In this document: one piece after another, positions 6,576 through 14,600 of the stretch
Layout: each line of letters begins with the position of its first letter
Position numbering within the stretch: the first letter of the stretch is position 1
IMG/VR virus record: IMGVR_UViG_3300038585_000195
Location: 1-39,942 of that record
Source: a virus
DNA: 39,942 nt
Strand: one strand, 5' to 3'
Notes under the pieces: model-generated
What the model was told of the DNA's origin: nothing
Seen by the model: only the letters and a program-made list of their open reading frames with translations
Databases searched by the model: none
Made by a program: the position numbers and the translations under genes

Positions 6576-6597
6576 GATGGTGGAGAATAATACAACT

Positions 6598-6620
6598 AAG
6601 GAAAAAAAATAATGGTAGAG
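6598..6620 (+). repeat. translation-start repeat, copy 2
   Basis: This near-copy of 5951-5974 contains an ATG (6612) that would read MVEIRKKT into the next gene. A further AAGGAAAAAAACAATG follows at 6623-6638. It looks like the remnant start of a duplicated DUF6948-like gene. Confidence 0.75.
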
Positions 6621-6635
6621 ATAAGGAAAAAAACA

Positions 6636-6872
6636 ATGAACGACAAATACAAAAAACTAGGCAACGGATCACTAAGTAAAAACCAATACAAAGAAGGGAA
6701 TCAACCCGACTTTAAAGGTAAATTAATCGTTGAAGAAGAACTCCAACCAGGAGAATATTCTCTTAGTGGATGGAAAAGAGAAGGTGATTATGGAGAATTT
6801 ATCTCACTATCGCTTCAACCTAAGTACGAGAAGAAAAAGAAAACTGAGAAACAAGAATCACTTGATTTCTAG
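6636..6872 (+). CDS. small hypothetical protein with a GWK...FISLSL core (78 aa)
   Basis: I chose ATG 6636 (MNDKYKKLGNGSLSKNQ) with SD AAGGAAAAAAAC; the in-frame ATG at 6612 belongs to a duplicated start site. The pattern PDFKGKLIVEEE, LSGWKREGDYGEFISLSLQP matches a very common small phage protein type with a beta-sheet fold, loosely like DUF736-type proteins. The C-terminus is highly basic then acidic (KKKKTEKQESLDF). Function unknown. Confidence 0.65.
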   Translation: MNDKYKKLGNGSLSKNQYKEGNQPDFKGKLIVEEELQPGEYSLSGWKREGDYGEFISLSLQPKYEKKKKTEKQESLDF

Positions 6873-6891
6873 TAAACAATAGGTGGTGAAC

Positions 6892-7050
6892 ATGGAAAGA
6901 CAGAAAATGCTTAAAGTTAAAAAGCAAGCAATAATTAAATACAAATATGCTTACAATAAAGTTCTAGATAAACTATCTTCTAAAGGTAGGTTTCTAAGAA
7001 ATAAAATTGAACAGAATGAAATGGAGCTTAAAGCAATGCTGTATTCATAA
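6892..7050 (+). CDS. small basic helical protein (52 aa)
   Basis: The extended SD AGGTGGTGA (6881-6889) lies two bases before ATG. The product starts MERQKMLKVKKQAI, is Lys-rich and fully helical, and ends EMELKAMLYS. A terminator-like hairpin starts five bases after the stop. It is short, but the SD and terminator make it credible. Function unknown. Confidence 0.6.
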   Translation: MERQKMLKVKKQAIIKYKYAYNKVLDKLSSKGRFLRNKIEQNEMELKAMLYS

Positions 7051-7054
7051 AAGA

Positions 7055-7087
7055 AGCCCCCGGTGGTGATGAAGGGGGCTCTTATTA
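7055..7087 (+). terminator. GC-rich stem-loop terminator candidate
   Basis: AGCCCCC (7055-7061) pairs perfectly with GGGGGCT (7074-7080) across a 12-base loop, followed by CTTATTA. The T-tract is short, so termination may be partial. It follows the stop of the 52-aa gene. Confidence 0.6.
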
Positions 7088-7131
7088 ATGTACCACGAGG
7101 GGGTTAAGAGAAGACAAAGGAAAAATTAAAC

Positions 7132-7320
7132 ATGGAAGACAAAGAAAAAACAACAAACCTCACACTCATAGGGGTTAACGTAACCGAGAATAATATAAAG
7201 CAACTGGACGAGATAACCGCAGAACTCTACGGGTATGACGCTGAAAGAATGCAATCATCTACCGTTAGATACTGTATCAACTATGCTCATAAAAGAATGT
7301 TTGAGGGTTCAAATGACTGA
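7132..7320 (+). CDS. small hypothetical protein (62 aa)
   Basis: SD AAGGAAAAA before ATG. The sequence NLTLIGVNVTENNIKQLDEI followed by STVRYCINYAHKRMFEGS has the strand-helix-helix pattern of a ribbon-helix-helix DNA-binding protein, though without a decisive match. Its 3' end overlaps by 34 bases the 3' end of the opposite-strand ruvC-like gene. It could be a regulator of the neighbouring genes. Confidence 0.6.
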   Translation: MEDKEKTTNLTLIGVNVTENNIKQLDEITAELYGYDAERMQSSTVRYCINYAHKRMFEGSND

Positions 7321-7748
7321 CCATAATGAGCCAACAATAAAGCCTCAGCCATATTATCATCCTCAACACGAGACCTTTGAGTCTTTAAAAGATTCACCCC
7401 AGGGTATAGCTTCTTTGCTAAATCTATTGAAGCTTGCTTATCTGAAGATAGCCCATAGTGCCTTTTCCAAGTTACTGGAGCTATTCCAATATAACGGCTA
7501 TGCAACCGGATCAAACCACGTAGCTCGCCAAAATCCTGATACCGCACGCTCATGCCACTCGTGTTCTTGCCAATCGGCTTCTCGACATAAACAATGTCAA
7601 CGCCGTCCAATGACCGAACAAATACGGAGCAATCAAGTTCCCCATCTTTCTTGCCATAAGGAAGAGGATGAAATTCTGGATTACCTTCGCGGAGAATACA
7701 CATAATTCCGAACCGTCCGATATCAATTCCCGCTACAGTCCAAGTCAT
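7287..7748 (-). CDS. RuvC-like Holliday junction resolvase
   Basis: 153 aa with an RNase H-type fold pattern: AGIDIG (Asp9), VYVEKP (Glu56) and VEDDNMAEALLLAHYG (Asp130/Asp131, with Asp where His is usual), plus the WKRHYGLSSDKQASIDLAKKL helix. These are the acidic residues expected to bind magnesium. The enzyme would cut branched DNA before packaging and may work with the ERF protein. It lies backwards within a plus-strand operon, overlapping its convergent neighbour. No SD precedes ATG; instead TATAAT ends six bases upstream. The plus-strand frame 7235-7705 over it is a shadow. Confidence 0.85.
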   Translation of the reverse strand: MTWTVAGIDIGRFGIMCILREGNPEFHPLPYGKKDGELDCSVFVRSLDGVDIVYVEKPIGKNTSGMSVRYQDFGELRGLIRLHSRYIGIAPVTWKRHYGLSSDKQASIDLAKKLYPGVNLLKTQRSRVEDDNMAEALLLAHYGQSFEPSNILL

Positions 7749-7754
7749 ACAAAC

Positions 7755-7760
7755 ATTATA
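7755..7760 (-). promoter_or_regulatory. -10 box for the ruvC-like gene, probably leaderless
   Basis: Read on the minus strand, a perfect TATAAT is followed by exactly six bases (GTTTGT) and then the ATG, so transcription should begin at or beside the start codon. The -35 position is weak (TTTCTT at 17 bases). The same bases lie next to the plus-strand SD AGGAGA of the gene at 7771. Confidence 0.55.
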
Positions 7761-7770
7761 GGAGAAAACA

Positions 7771-7995
7771 ATGAATCAAGAAAGACAAGAAATCTGCAAA
7801 TCACTAATAAAAAATCTAACCAAACATGATCCAGCATTAACTGCCACAGCATACAGATATTACACGGATGATGGAACTGTTTATCGTATTAGAATAGAAA
7901 GAGAAGGACATCTTACTCCTAAAAGCGACGAAGAACAAACTTCAACCGAAGGATTCGATTACAACCAAATAGCTTCGGAGTTTGAAAAAAATTAA
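7771..7995 (+). CDS. small hypothetical protein (74 aa)
   Basis: SD AGGAGAAAACA before ATG. The N-terminus is helical (NQERQEICKSLIKNLTK), then comes a strand region YRYYTDDGTVYRIRIEREG and a polar C-terminus. No motif is recognised. It resumes the plus-strand operon after the inverted ruvC-like gene. Confidence 0.65.
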   Translation: MNQERQEICKSLIKNLTKHDPALTATAYRYYTDDGTVYRIRIEREGHLTPKSDEEQTSTEGFDYNQIASEFEKN

Positions 7996-8013
7996 CACAT
8001 AAGGTGGTGACCA

Positions 8014-8742
8014 ATGAGTGAACAAGATCAAACAAAATACATAGCAGGTAAACCAATATCCCCAGAATCGAGATTCCAAAAATGGATCGGTGATGTACAC
8101 GTAAGAATCTCTGGACTTGGTAGTTATGACCTAACTAAACAAAGTGTTATCGACCATATAAAAGCCTTCATTGATCCACTGGATCTTGATATCAACCTTG
8201 TGTTCGATGATGATGTAACCTACGGTGGTATCAACTTTATCTTTAGACATAGAGGTAAACAACCCGATCCGTTTACCACTAGAGAAACTACTGCCTATAC
8301 TTCCTACCAATTAGGTCCACATAAAGTTGCAGTCCCACATACTGTCATGGATATCAGAATTGACCTAGATATCATAAACGAATATAAACCTGATGATAGT
8401 AGGCAATATGCTTTTTATAACGTAATAATGCACGAACTAATACACGCATTATTTATAAAGCATCATTTGGTAGAACACACTAAAGTACCTAGAGCCCTCA
8501 TGAGATCAAAACTCAGCTCGGATAAACTCTACTGGACCTTCAATGATGAACAACTTTTACTACAGAAATATGGTAAACAAGGGGAGGGGTTTACCTTCGA
8601 CGACACAGACATCGGGAAACATGTACACATAATCTACAAAGGAAGAAAGAAAAAACAATTTTCCATTAGTAGAAAAATTACTGACAATGAAATGTATATA
8701 ACAAACTTGCCCAATGGAAGACGCAAAATTGTTATAGAATAA
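8014..8742 (+). CDS. matrixin-like zinc metalloprotease (metzincin)
   Basis: 242 aa with the extended SD AGGTGGTGA. Residues 140-150 read HELIHALFIKH, fitting HExxHxxGxxH with Phe instead of Gly, and are followed by ALMRSKLSS then FNDEQLLLQKYG, which recall the Met-turn and the acidic-helix-tyrosine-glycine end of matrixins. So the fold is very likely metzincin, with His140, His144 and His150 as zinc ligands and Glu141 catalytic. There is no signal peptide, so it acts in the cytoplasm or on the virion. The last about 60 residues (lysine-rich) form an extra domain. The substrate is unknown; it could cleave capsid or host proteins. Confidence 0.75.
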   Translation: MSEQDQTKYIAGKPISPESRFQKWIGDVHVRISGLGSYDLTKQSVIDHIKAFIDPLDLDINLVFDDDVTYGGINFIFRHRGKQPDPFTTRETTAYTSYQLGPHKVAVPHTVMDIRIDLDIINEYKPDDSRQYAFYNVIMHELIHALFIKHHLVEHTKVPRALMRSKLSSDKLYWTFNDEQLLLQKYGKQGEGFTFDDTDIGKHVHIIYKGRKKKQFSISRKITDNEMYITNLPNGRRKIVIE

Positions 8743-8743
8743 T

Positions 8744-8797
8744 AAATAGGCCCTTAAGGTTTTCTTCTTTTTTCATTTTCTTTAAGGGCTCTATTTA
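8744..8797 (+). terminator. long stem-loop after the metalloprotease gene
   Basis: AAATAGG-CCCTTAA (8744-8757) pairs with TTAAGGG-C-(T)-CTATTT (8782-8796): 14 pairs with one bulge, and a 24-base pyrimidine-rich loop. The right side GGGC..CTATTT matches the hairpin at 310-350. It has no T-tract; it may stabilise or process mRNA rather than terminate. Confidence 0.55.
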
Positions 8798-8810
8798 TAA
8801 GGAGCAATAT

Positions 8811-8933
8811 ATGAAGATTAGCATACCAGTAGTAACACCGACCCTAACAAAATTAATAGACAAAGCACTACCCCCTACACCACAACTATTAGCCGAGAGA
8901 CAACGGAATAACAACATGAGGCTACATCAATGA
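8811..8933 (+). CDS. small hypothetical protein (40 aa)
   Basis: SD AAGGAG (8799-8804) six bases before ATG. The product MKISIPVVTPTLTKLIDKA then a Pro/Leu/Arg-rich end (ERQRNNNMRLHQ) has no clear family. Its stop overlaps the next ATG (ATGA), which supports translation. Confidence 0.6.
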   Translation: MKISIPVVTPTLTKLIDKALPPTPQLLAERQRNNNMRLHQ

Positions 8934-9121
8934 AACTACCCTTTCTTAAACTAACTCACTATAAACAAATAGCAAAAGAACAAGATGTAGATCTGTCTAA
9001 GTTTACAAAAGCAGAACTGACAGCTGCCGTAGAAGCTGGTGGTAAAACTATCAGTAAACAACTTGAACAAGTAGCAGCAAATCGTATTCGAGCAATATCA
9101 CTAGCAAAAAAACAAGGATAA
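8930..9121 (+). CDS. small hypothetical protein (63 aa)
   Basis: Coupled to the previous gene by ATGA. The sequence KEQDVDLSKFTKAELTAAVE and a Lys/Ala-rich C-terminus suggest a small helical protein with a SAP- or LEM-like appearance. No function is certain. Confidence 0.6.
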   Translation: MKLPFLKLTHYKQIAKEQDVDLSKFTKAELTAAVEAGGKTISKQLEQVAANRIRAISLAKKQG

Positions 9122-9130
9122 ATACACGCC

Positions 9131-9646
9131 GTGGAGCTGGACAATCGCATTACTTTTTGGTTTGATCAATCTAAACCACGCGTTTACGATGATTTAGATA
9201 AAGCTATTAACCGCTATGAAGAGATGTCAGGCAAGAAGTATTGGCGTTCTACCAAACAAAAGAAAGGCAAACCACGAGCGCGCGTTAAGGCTAACAAAAA
9301 AGGATCATGGCACCACGTAGATAATGATAGATCTAATGGACATTGGATGAATTTATTTTGGACTGAACATGATCAACAACATAGCAATTTACACAATCAA
9401 CTTCATCAAGCAGCTAGTGAATTAATTAAATCAGGTGTCCTGGGTTTTGACTGGAAGGATAAAAAATACTTTGTAGCATGGAAGCCATTGGCTGATTGGC
9501 TGAGGAATTGGAGGGCTAAGGGTGAGCCTAATTGGCACCACAACGAAGGGTACCGATCAAAAGATAGAGAATTTTTAGTTCAAATGCATGAGGCTCTATT
9601 CGAAAGTAAAAAGACACAATCGCCACAAACCAATGCTGGCTCATGA
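9131..9646 (+). CDS. hypothetical protein (171 aa)
   Basis: GTG start with AAGGAT about 11 bases upstream, not ideal; this is the only reasonable start. The protein is basic and aromatic-rich, with a Lys/Arg-rich stretch (about 40-65), multiple His and Trp residues (HHVDNDRSNGHWMN), and a C-terminal Trp-rich part (KPLADWLRNWRAKGEPNWHH). It could be a nucleic-acid-binding protein, possibly a nuclease-related one given its basic nature and His residues, but no motif decides this. Confidence 0.55.
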   Translation: MELDNRITFWFDQSKPRVYDDLDKAINRYEEMSGKKYWRSTKQKKGKPRARVKANKKGSWHHVDNDRSNGHWMNLFWTEHDQQHSNLHNQLHQAASELIKSGVLGFDWKDKKYFVAWKPLADWLRNWRAKGEPNWHHNEGYRSKDREFLVQMHEALFESKKTQSPQTNAGS

Positions 9647-9724
9647 CGAGGGGGATATTTGTGTCCTTCCCATTAAAACCTGAGGGATGATTATCTTATA
9701 TCACACTATTATTATGAGGACGTT

Positions 9725-10006
9725 ATGATTGAAAAAAAAATTAAACAAATAGAAGAACAATACGAAGAAATAATTCGGTCATTAACTGCAAGGCAGATTG
9801 CGGCTCTATGTTTGTTTCTGCAACACCGATTTATAACCAGAGCTTTGATCCGAGAGGTACTATCCGCCGAATTAAATAGCCGTAGTGGTGCCTGGCGTGT
9901 CCTCTCAGAGCTTAAATTAATGAGGTTAATACAACCAGAGGGTGATAATAAAGCAACTAAATATAAACTTACACAATTAGGTAAAGAGGTATTGGTTAGA
10001 TTGTAG
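9725..10006 (+). CDS. winged-helix DNA-binding protein (93 aa)
   Basis: SD GAGGACGTT before ATG. A helix-rich N-terminus (EKKIKQIEEQYEEIIRSL) precedes a winged helix with the wing at LKLMRLIQPEGDNKATKYKL and a final TQLGKEVLVRL. This fits a small transcription regulator. The 78-base gap before it (9647-9724) holds no other ORF and no convincing promoter. It may regulate the lysis genes that follow. Confidence 0.7.
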   Translation: MIEKKIKQIEEQYEEIIRSLTARQIAALCLFLQHRFITRALIREVLSAELNSRSGAWRVLSELKLMRLIQPEGDNKATKYKLTQLGKEVLVRL

Positions 10007-10016
10007 GTATTTTAGC

Positions 10017-10025
10017 TGGTAGAAT
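10017..10025 (+). promoter_or_regulatory. extended -10 box, leaderless start of the DUF1353/holin pair
   Basis: TGG-TAGAAT (TGn-TATAAT-like) ends six bases before ATG 10032 and no SD is present, so the mRNA may start at the initiation codon. Confidence 0.5.
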
Positions 10026-10031
10026 AGAAAC

Positions 10032-10400
10032 ATGAGAGCTCGCTTCGCATCCAATATAAAATCTGAACGAATCGATGATGATCACATCAAACTTCTTGAA
10101 TCATTTACTTTCATTGATTCAAATGGATTAAAATGGACAGCACCAGCTGATTATGTGTCCGATGGAGCTTCGATTCCAGTTTGGTTGCAACGTATAGTGG
10201 GGCACCCTTTCGACGGTAACTATATTGAAGCAGCAGTGATTCATGATTTCTACTGCTATAAAAAACTTAGATCACAGAAAGACACTCATAAGGCTTTTGT
10301 AGAAGCCCTTAAAGTCGATGGAGTTAGTTGGGTTAGAAGGACCTTAATGCACCAAGCGGTTAAAATATACAACCGACTTATGAACCCAAAATGGGCTTAG
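10032..10400 (+). CDS. DUF1353 family phage protein (122 aa)
   Basis: The region TAPADYVSDGASIPVWLQRIV (split across about 35-56) is the DUF1353 signature (a hydrophobic strand then SDGASIP), with AAVIHDFYC and a C-terminal helix. DUF1353 proteins are common next to phage lysis genes and in head modules; their function is not established. Here it precedes a holin-like protein by 3 bases, suggesting a lysis role. Confidence 0.8.
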   Translation: MRARFASNIKSERIDDDHIKLLESFTFIDSNGLKWTAPADYVSDGASIPVWLQRIVGHPFDGNYIEAAVIHDFYCYKKLRSQKDTHKAFVEALKVDGVSWVRRTLMHQAVKIYNRLMNPKWA

Positions 10401-10403
10401 GCT

Positions 10404-10643
10404 ATGGATGAGATGGCAGGACAAATCCGTGATATCGATCATAGACTCACTATTGCGGAGAGTAAAATTGACACGATAGATAAGCACTTAACCACTCAGG
10501 GATCTACTCTAAAAGAAATAAAAAGCGAACTGCATGATATCGGCTTGACGATAGCTTCCGGCAAGGGCTGGATCCTAGGAATCCTAGGAGTAGGAGCATT
10601 CCTCTACACAATGTTAGACTGGGTTATCCAGTTGATTAAATAA
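10404..10643 (+). CDS. holin-like coiled-coil membrane protein (79 aa)
   Basis: N-terminal heptads (about 1-50: IRDIDHRLTIAESKIDTID, STLKEIKSELHDIG) then one hydrophobic helix near 54-76 (GWILGILGVGAFLYTMLDWV). This resembles XhlA/haemolysin-type holin or spanin-like small proteins. It lies beside a DUF1353 gene and overlaps the convergent endolysin gene by 8 bases. A lysis role is likely but unproven; no start alternative is better than ATG 10404. Confidence 0.65.
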   Translation: MDEMAGQIRDIDHRLTIAESKIDTIDKHLTTQGSTLKEIKSELHDIGLTIASGKGWILGILGVGAFLYTMLDWVIQLIK

Positions 10644-11058
10644 CCCATTCTTCATCTATTAGTCCAGCTCCCGTACCTTCATGAATAAAGTTTTTCTTGG
10701 AATGCAAGTAGGTCTCACCTCGAACATATCTTGCAACAAACGCGAAGAAAGCTGATAAAGGAACATCAGGACTATAATAGTCATTAGCGCAAACAAAAGT
10801 ACCATCTGGGCTAAACCTCCATATGTGTAAGCTATTCTCTGATCCTCCGATTTCCTTATTATAAGCAAAGGATCTATAGCCACTCGTTATTATAATTGGG
10901 ACCTCTTTTTTAAAATAAGCACATGCGGCATCCCTAAGTCGCTGCATCGCTGCCATTCGATACATAGCTAAGGGCACTAATTCTTTTGGGAAATCCTCTA
11001 TAGGAGAATGAATAATCTCTTGTAGGCTAAAGTTTCTATCTTTATAATTTGGAATCAT
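10636..11058 (-). CDS. M15-type peptidase, probable endolysin (140 aa)
   Basis: Residues 55-63 (IIITSGYRS) and 73-78 (SENSLH), Asp85 and a late FIHEG His are placed as in M15 zinc peptidases (SxHxxGxAxD: here Ser76, His78, Asp85, with Gly replaced by Arg81 and Ala by Ser83). Such enzymes cut peptidoglycan cross-links at lysis. It follows the tail-fibre genes in the virion operon and faces the holin-like gene. Those substitutions leave some doubt; an adhesin-associated or inactive homologue is possible. The minus-strand frame at 10659-10883 is a shadow. Confidence 0.7.
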   Translation of the reverse strand: MIPNYKDRNFSLQEIIHSPIEDFPKELVPLAMYRMAAMQRLRDAACAYFKKEVPIIITSGYRSFAYNKEIGGSENSLHIWRFSPDGTFVCANDYYSPDVPLSAFFAFVARYVRGETYLHSKKNFIHEGTGAGLIDEEWVI

Positions 11059-11607
11059 TTATTCTTCCGGTTCAGGAATTAAGGCTTGGTAACTAGGTTG
11101 ATCCAATGGCACAATACCAGCCGTCACCAAAGATGCAAATTCAGTAGAACCAAAATGCTTCACCCCATTACTAAACTCAAAACCTTTATTACCAGTAGTT
11201 AAATCTATAACACCTCTACCATAGTGAGCTGCCCACTCGGTCCATGTTCTATCTTGAGTGACTTCATTTTCATCCACATAAGTTCCACCCTCTATACTAC
11301 TAGGTACGTTCTGGGCCATTTGAGCTGTGGTTAACTCTAGGTATGCTGGATATTCATAAGTCAAAACACCCTCAGTATGCAAACCTAAAACTTGGGTCAT
11401 ACCAAAGACAGAATAATCAACTACATTATAAACAACTATATAACCCGATTTAACAGTTTGACTTTTAGAAGTTTGAAGATCTAATTGATGAGCTAATATC
11501 TTATAAGGATCTGAGTTACTAGGCTTAGCTAAAAACTCCGAATACTTAGCAAAAGGAATCTCAATCCTAGGCGGTGAATCATTAAACATTTTTGGTATTA
11601 AACTCAT
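11059..11607 (-). CDS. hypothetical virion protein (182 aa)
   Basis: Begins MSLIPKMFNDSPPRIEIPFA, then a beta-like region with YDVFGMTQVLGLHTEG-type segments (as YSVFGMTQVLGLH) and a Glu-rich end PEPEE. It lies directly after the LamG adhesin, coupled by TAA-ATG to the peptidase gene. A tail or baseplate part is likely by position; no family is recognised. Confidence 0.6.
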   Translation of the reverse strand: MSLIPKMFNDSPPRIEIPFAKYSEFLAKPSNSDPYKILAHQLDLQTSKSQTVKSGYIVVYNVVDYSVFGMTQVLGLHTEGVLTYEYPAYLELTTAQMAQNVPSSIEGGTYVDENEVTQDRTWTEWAAHYGRGVIDLTTGNKGFEFSNGVKHFGSTEFASLVTAGIVPLDQPSYQALIPEPEE

Positions 11608-11618
11608 AGTCCTATCCT

Positions 11619-14600
11619 TTAATTAGTATACCCCTCATTTGTCATAGTAGTATCATCCGTAGTATCAAGACCCGATTTAAACATAACAAAATCAGACTCC
11701 TGAACACTCGAATCTTCTTTCTTATAATGATTAGTTTGACCAGATGGACTGAACGAATCACCAAAATCATAAGCAGTTGGAATAGTGTAAACAGGGAATG
11801 TCGCACCATTCACAACCCCATGATTATTATTAGAGCTAGAATCTAAAGCATTGCCAGAAGATAATGGGTAAGACGATCCACCTGTAATACTAAAATCTCT
11901 AACCTGACCATTAAAAGGTAGTGTATTAGCCACGCTAGTACCAAGGCGAGTACCGACAGTGCTAGCTGTAGATGGACCAACTGAACCTGTCATTGCCACC
12001 CCATCTAATGTTGCCGTAAGCGTATGTCCCGATGAGTCATAAGACCATGTGATGGTATGAAAATTAGATGTATCAGTAAGAGTTTCCGATACATTAGCAA
12101 AAGTTGAGCCATCATAAGCAGTAAGCCTAATACTGTTACTGTTTATACCAATATAAAATCTATCATCAGTCGCTACCGCTGAACCAAGGATTACCTGATT
12201 AGTACTTGTATCATCTAGCTTAATAGTAATACTCCCGTTATGATCTGAAGCTTTTGATAATTGAGAATTAATTGACGAGAAAGAAATATAATCATCGGTC
12301 CCATCAAACTCTGCATAACCTCTATAAACCTGCTGGGTCCAAGGTGCAGTGCTAACACCACCAGTAAAATCTATTTGAGTTTCTGCATTATTATGAATCG
12401 CAACTGCTGGATTTGAAATAGTAGTACGCAGGATAGAAGTTCCATCACTAGCACCAGGAACTCTTATTGCCCAGAAATCTGCAACCGTTACATTAGTTGC
12501 AGTACCATCATTTGAGTTACCCGAATTATCAGTGATAGTTGTTCCAGAACCTTCCGATATAGGACAATCAATTATCGTTGATCCATCCACTGTTATTTTT
12601 AAATCAGAAACTTGACCCGTCCATGTAGCCGCTGTATTAACTACAGTAGGGCTAATTGCATAAGAACCAAATATAAACCTAACATTACCACCCTTGATTG
12701 TTGCAGCAGATAAAGTACCACGAGAGGTGCCATCAACGTAATAAGTAATAGTTCCAGAAACTCTCTCTATCCTTAGTTTAACTATATCGCCAGTATTGAA
12801 AGTTCCACTAGGTAATAAAGAAGATGTCGCAGTACCATTAGAACTTACTGTTAGCTGAGGGGCTCCTGAAATAGCTTGAATTAAAATCTGCCTATTATTA
12901 ACACTGCTCTCCCATGCACCAAATAGAACATCATTGGTAGCAGGGATCTCACAAGTAGCCTCAATAGTAAAATCATTAGTGCCCCAATCAAAGTCTATAA
13001 TCCCATAATCAATATAGTCATTAGTACCATCCAACCTACCAACAAAATCAAATCCCTTTGTAATATTGTGATGGAATACATCCTGAGTAGTTCCCCAGAA
13101 TGTTGATTCAGTTATATTGGCAGCAGTACCATGATTGCCATTGCCTGATATATCATAAGCCACGATACCAGCACCTTCTGAAAGTGCATAACCTAGGTCT
13201 GGAGATAAGTCAGAACCGTTATAGATTGCTAATGCGTTAGCCGATTGGTCGGACCCCCAATACTGAAAACCAGCCATAGACCCGCCCCAAGCGAACCCCC
13301 CAAAAGAGCCAAGCTGGATGCCGGCATCCGTTGTAAACCCTGTCCCTTCATCATATGTTGAATCTAGTTCTAGGACACCATTAATGTAGGACTTTAATCC
13401 GCCTGCGCTGTCCCACACTATTATCAAGTGCTTCCATGTATCGTCGAAAAAATCACTGATGGTTCTACTGACGACACCCGCGCTAGTGCTGGACTGAATT
13501 TGCATCGCTGCCCCTGTGCTTGACCGTTGTATCAACCAGTAATTCCCGGCTGCTTTGCGGGCAAAAATACCCCAAGCACTACCAGTGGCAGGAGCCTTAA
13601 CCCACATGGCTATAGTCACGTTCACGGTTGCAGATAACGTTGTGTTTGATGCAATTTCGTCATCCACCCCATCAAATGTTGCACAATGACTATTAATTAA
13701 CTTTCCGTCATGAGGGACTTCACCTGTGTATTGTAAAGTGTTACCTAGCACGTCATTAGCGGTATCGCTTTCATCACGAGGAATACGGTCTGCAATTGAA
13801 GATGCAGCAATAGGATCAACTTGAATACTGTCAATAGTTGCTGTTAGCGGTGTTGCACCATTATTAGAGCGAAAAAGAATTTGCAACGACTCCCCAGCAG
13901 GCAATTCATGCGTAGTGTCTATAGACTGACTTGATGTATAAGACCCAATTAATGCGGAAGCCGATCCATCATTACCGAGGTACACATTGCACGTGCCAGC
14001 CGAATGGGTTAATTCAAATCGAACCCGGTACGTTTCTGCGTTAAGCACATAACCCGTCAAATTGATCGTTGCCTTGTTAAACGCTGTTGCTGCAGTTGCT
14101 GTCAGTGTCCCTGTGCCAGTATCATTCGACCACCCAGTCCCTAAAGATGCCCCAGCCGTACCTGACCATGCTGCGTCCGTATACCCCACCTCATTCTGCC
14201 AACTATACGGTACATCATTGCCTTCATAATGGAATGTGCTGGCTGTTATATTTGTCTTGGTCCCATCGTTACCATTTCCAGAACTGTCATAGGCTATAGT
14301 AGGATTATTGTCATCCATCTTATAATGGAAGATTAATGTCCCGTCCTGAGTAAACTTAAAGTCACTCATGCGCCCAGGCCACGGCTCAATATTATTACCA
14401 CGCAGCCCAATCCGGAGAGTATCAAAAGGTCCCGTCGGGGCAGTCATCGTTTGAGTACCAAAACTAACTCCATTTAAAAAACCTGCAATCTCATCTACGC
14501 CGTCCCACGTAAGCTTTAATGTGTGCCAAGTATCATATGTAAAACCAAAATTCTGGAGAGGAACACTTCTCCAGGACGTCACACCATCGGTAAAACCGCC

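Noticed and set aside
6346-6612. 88-aa Ala-Leu-Met frame over the hexamer repeat
   Set aside because: Same cause; it looks like a membrane protein only through the repeat and lacks an SD.
6328-6672. 114-aa minus-strand Ser/Gln/His frame over the hexamer repeat
   Set aside because: It is open only because the repeat has period six; no SD and no neighbours support it.
7235-7705. 156-aa plus-strand frame over the ruvC-like gene
   Set aside because: It mirrors the minus-strand RuvC gene, which has conserved catalytic motifs; the plus-strand protein is low-complexity and lacks an SD.
10573-10589. double TCCTAGGA palindrome in the holin-like gene
   Set aside because: It encodes the hydrophobic helix (GILGIL-type codons); no regulatory position.
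14087-14299. plus-strand frames inside the LamG fibre gene
   Set aside because: Shadows of the long minus-strand gene with clear domain repeats.
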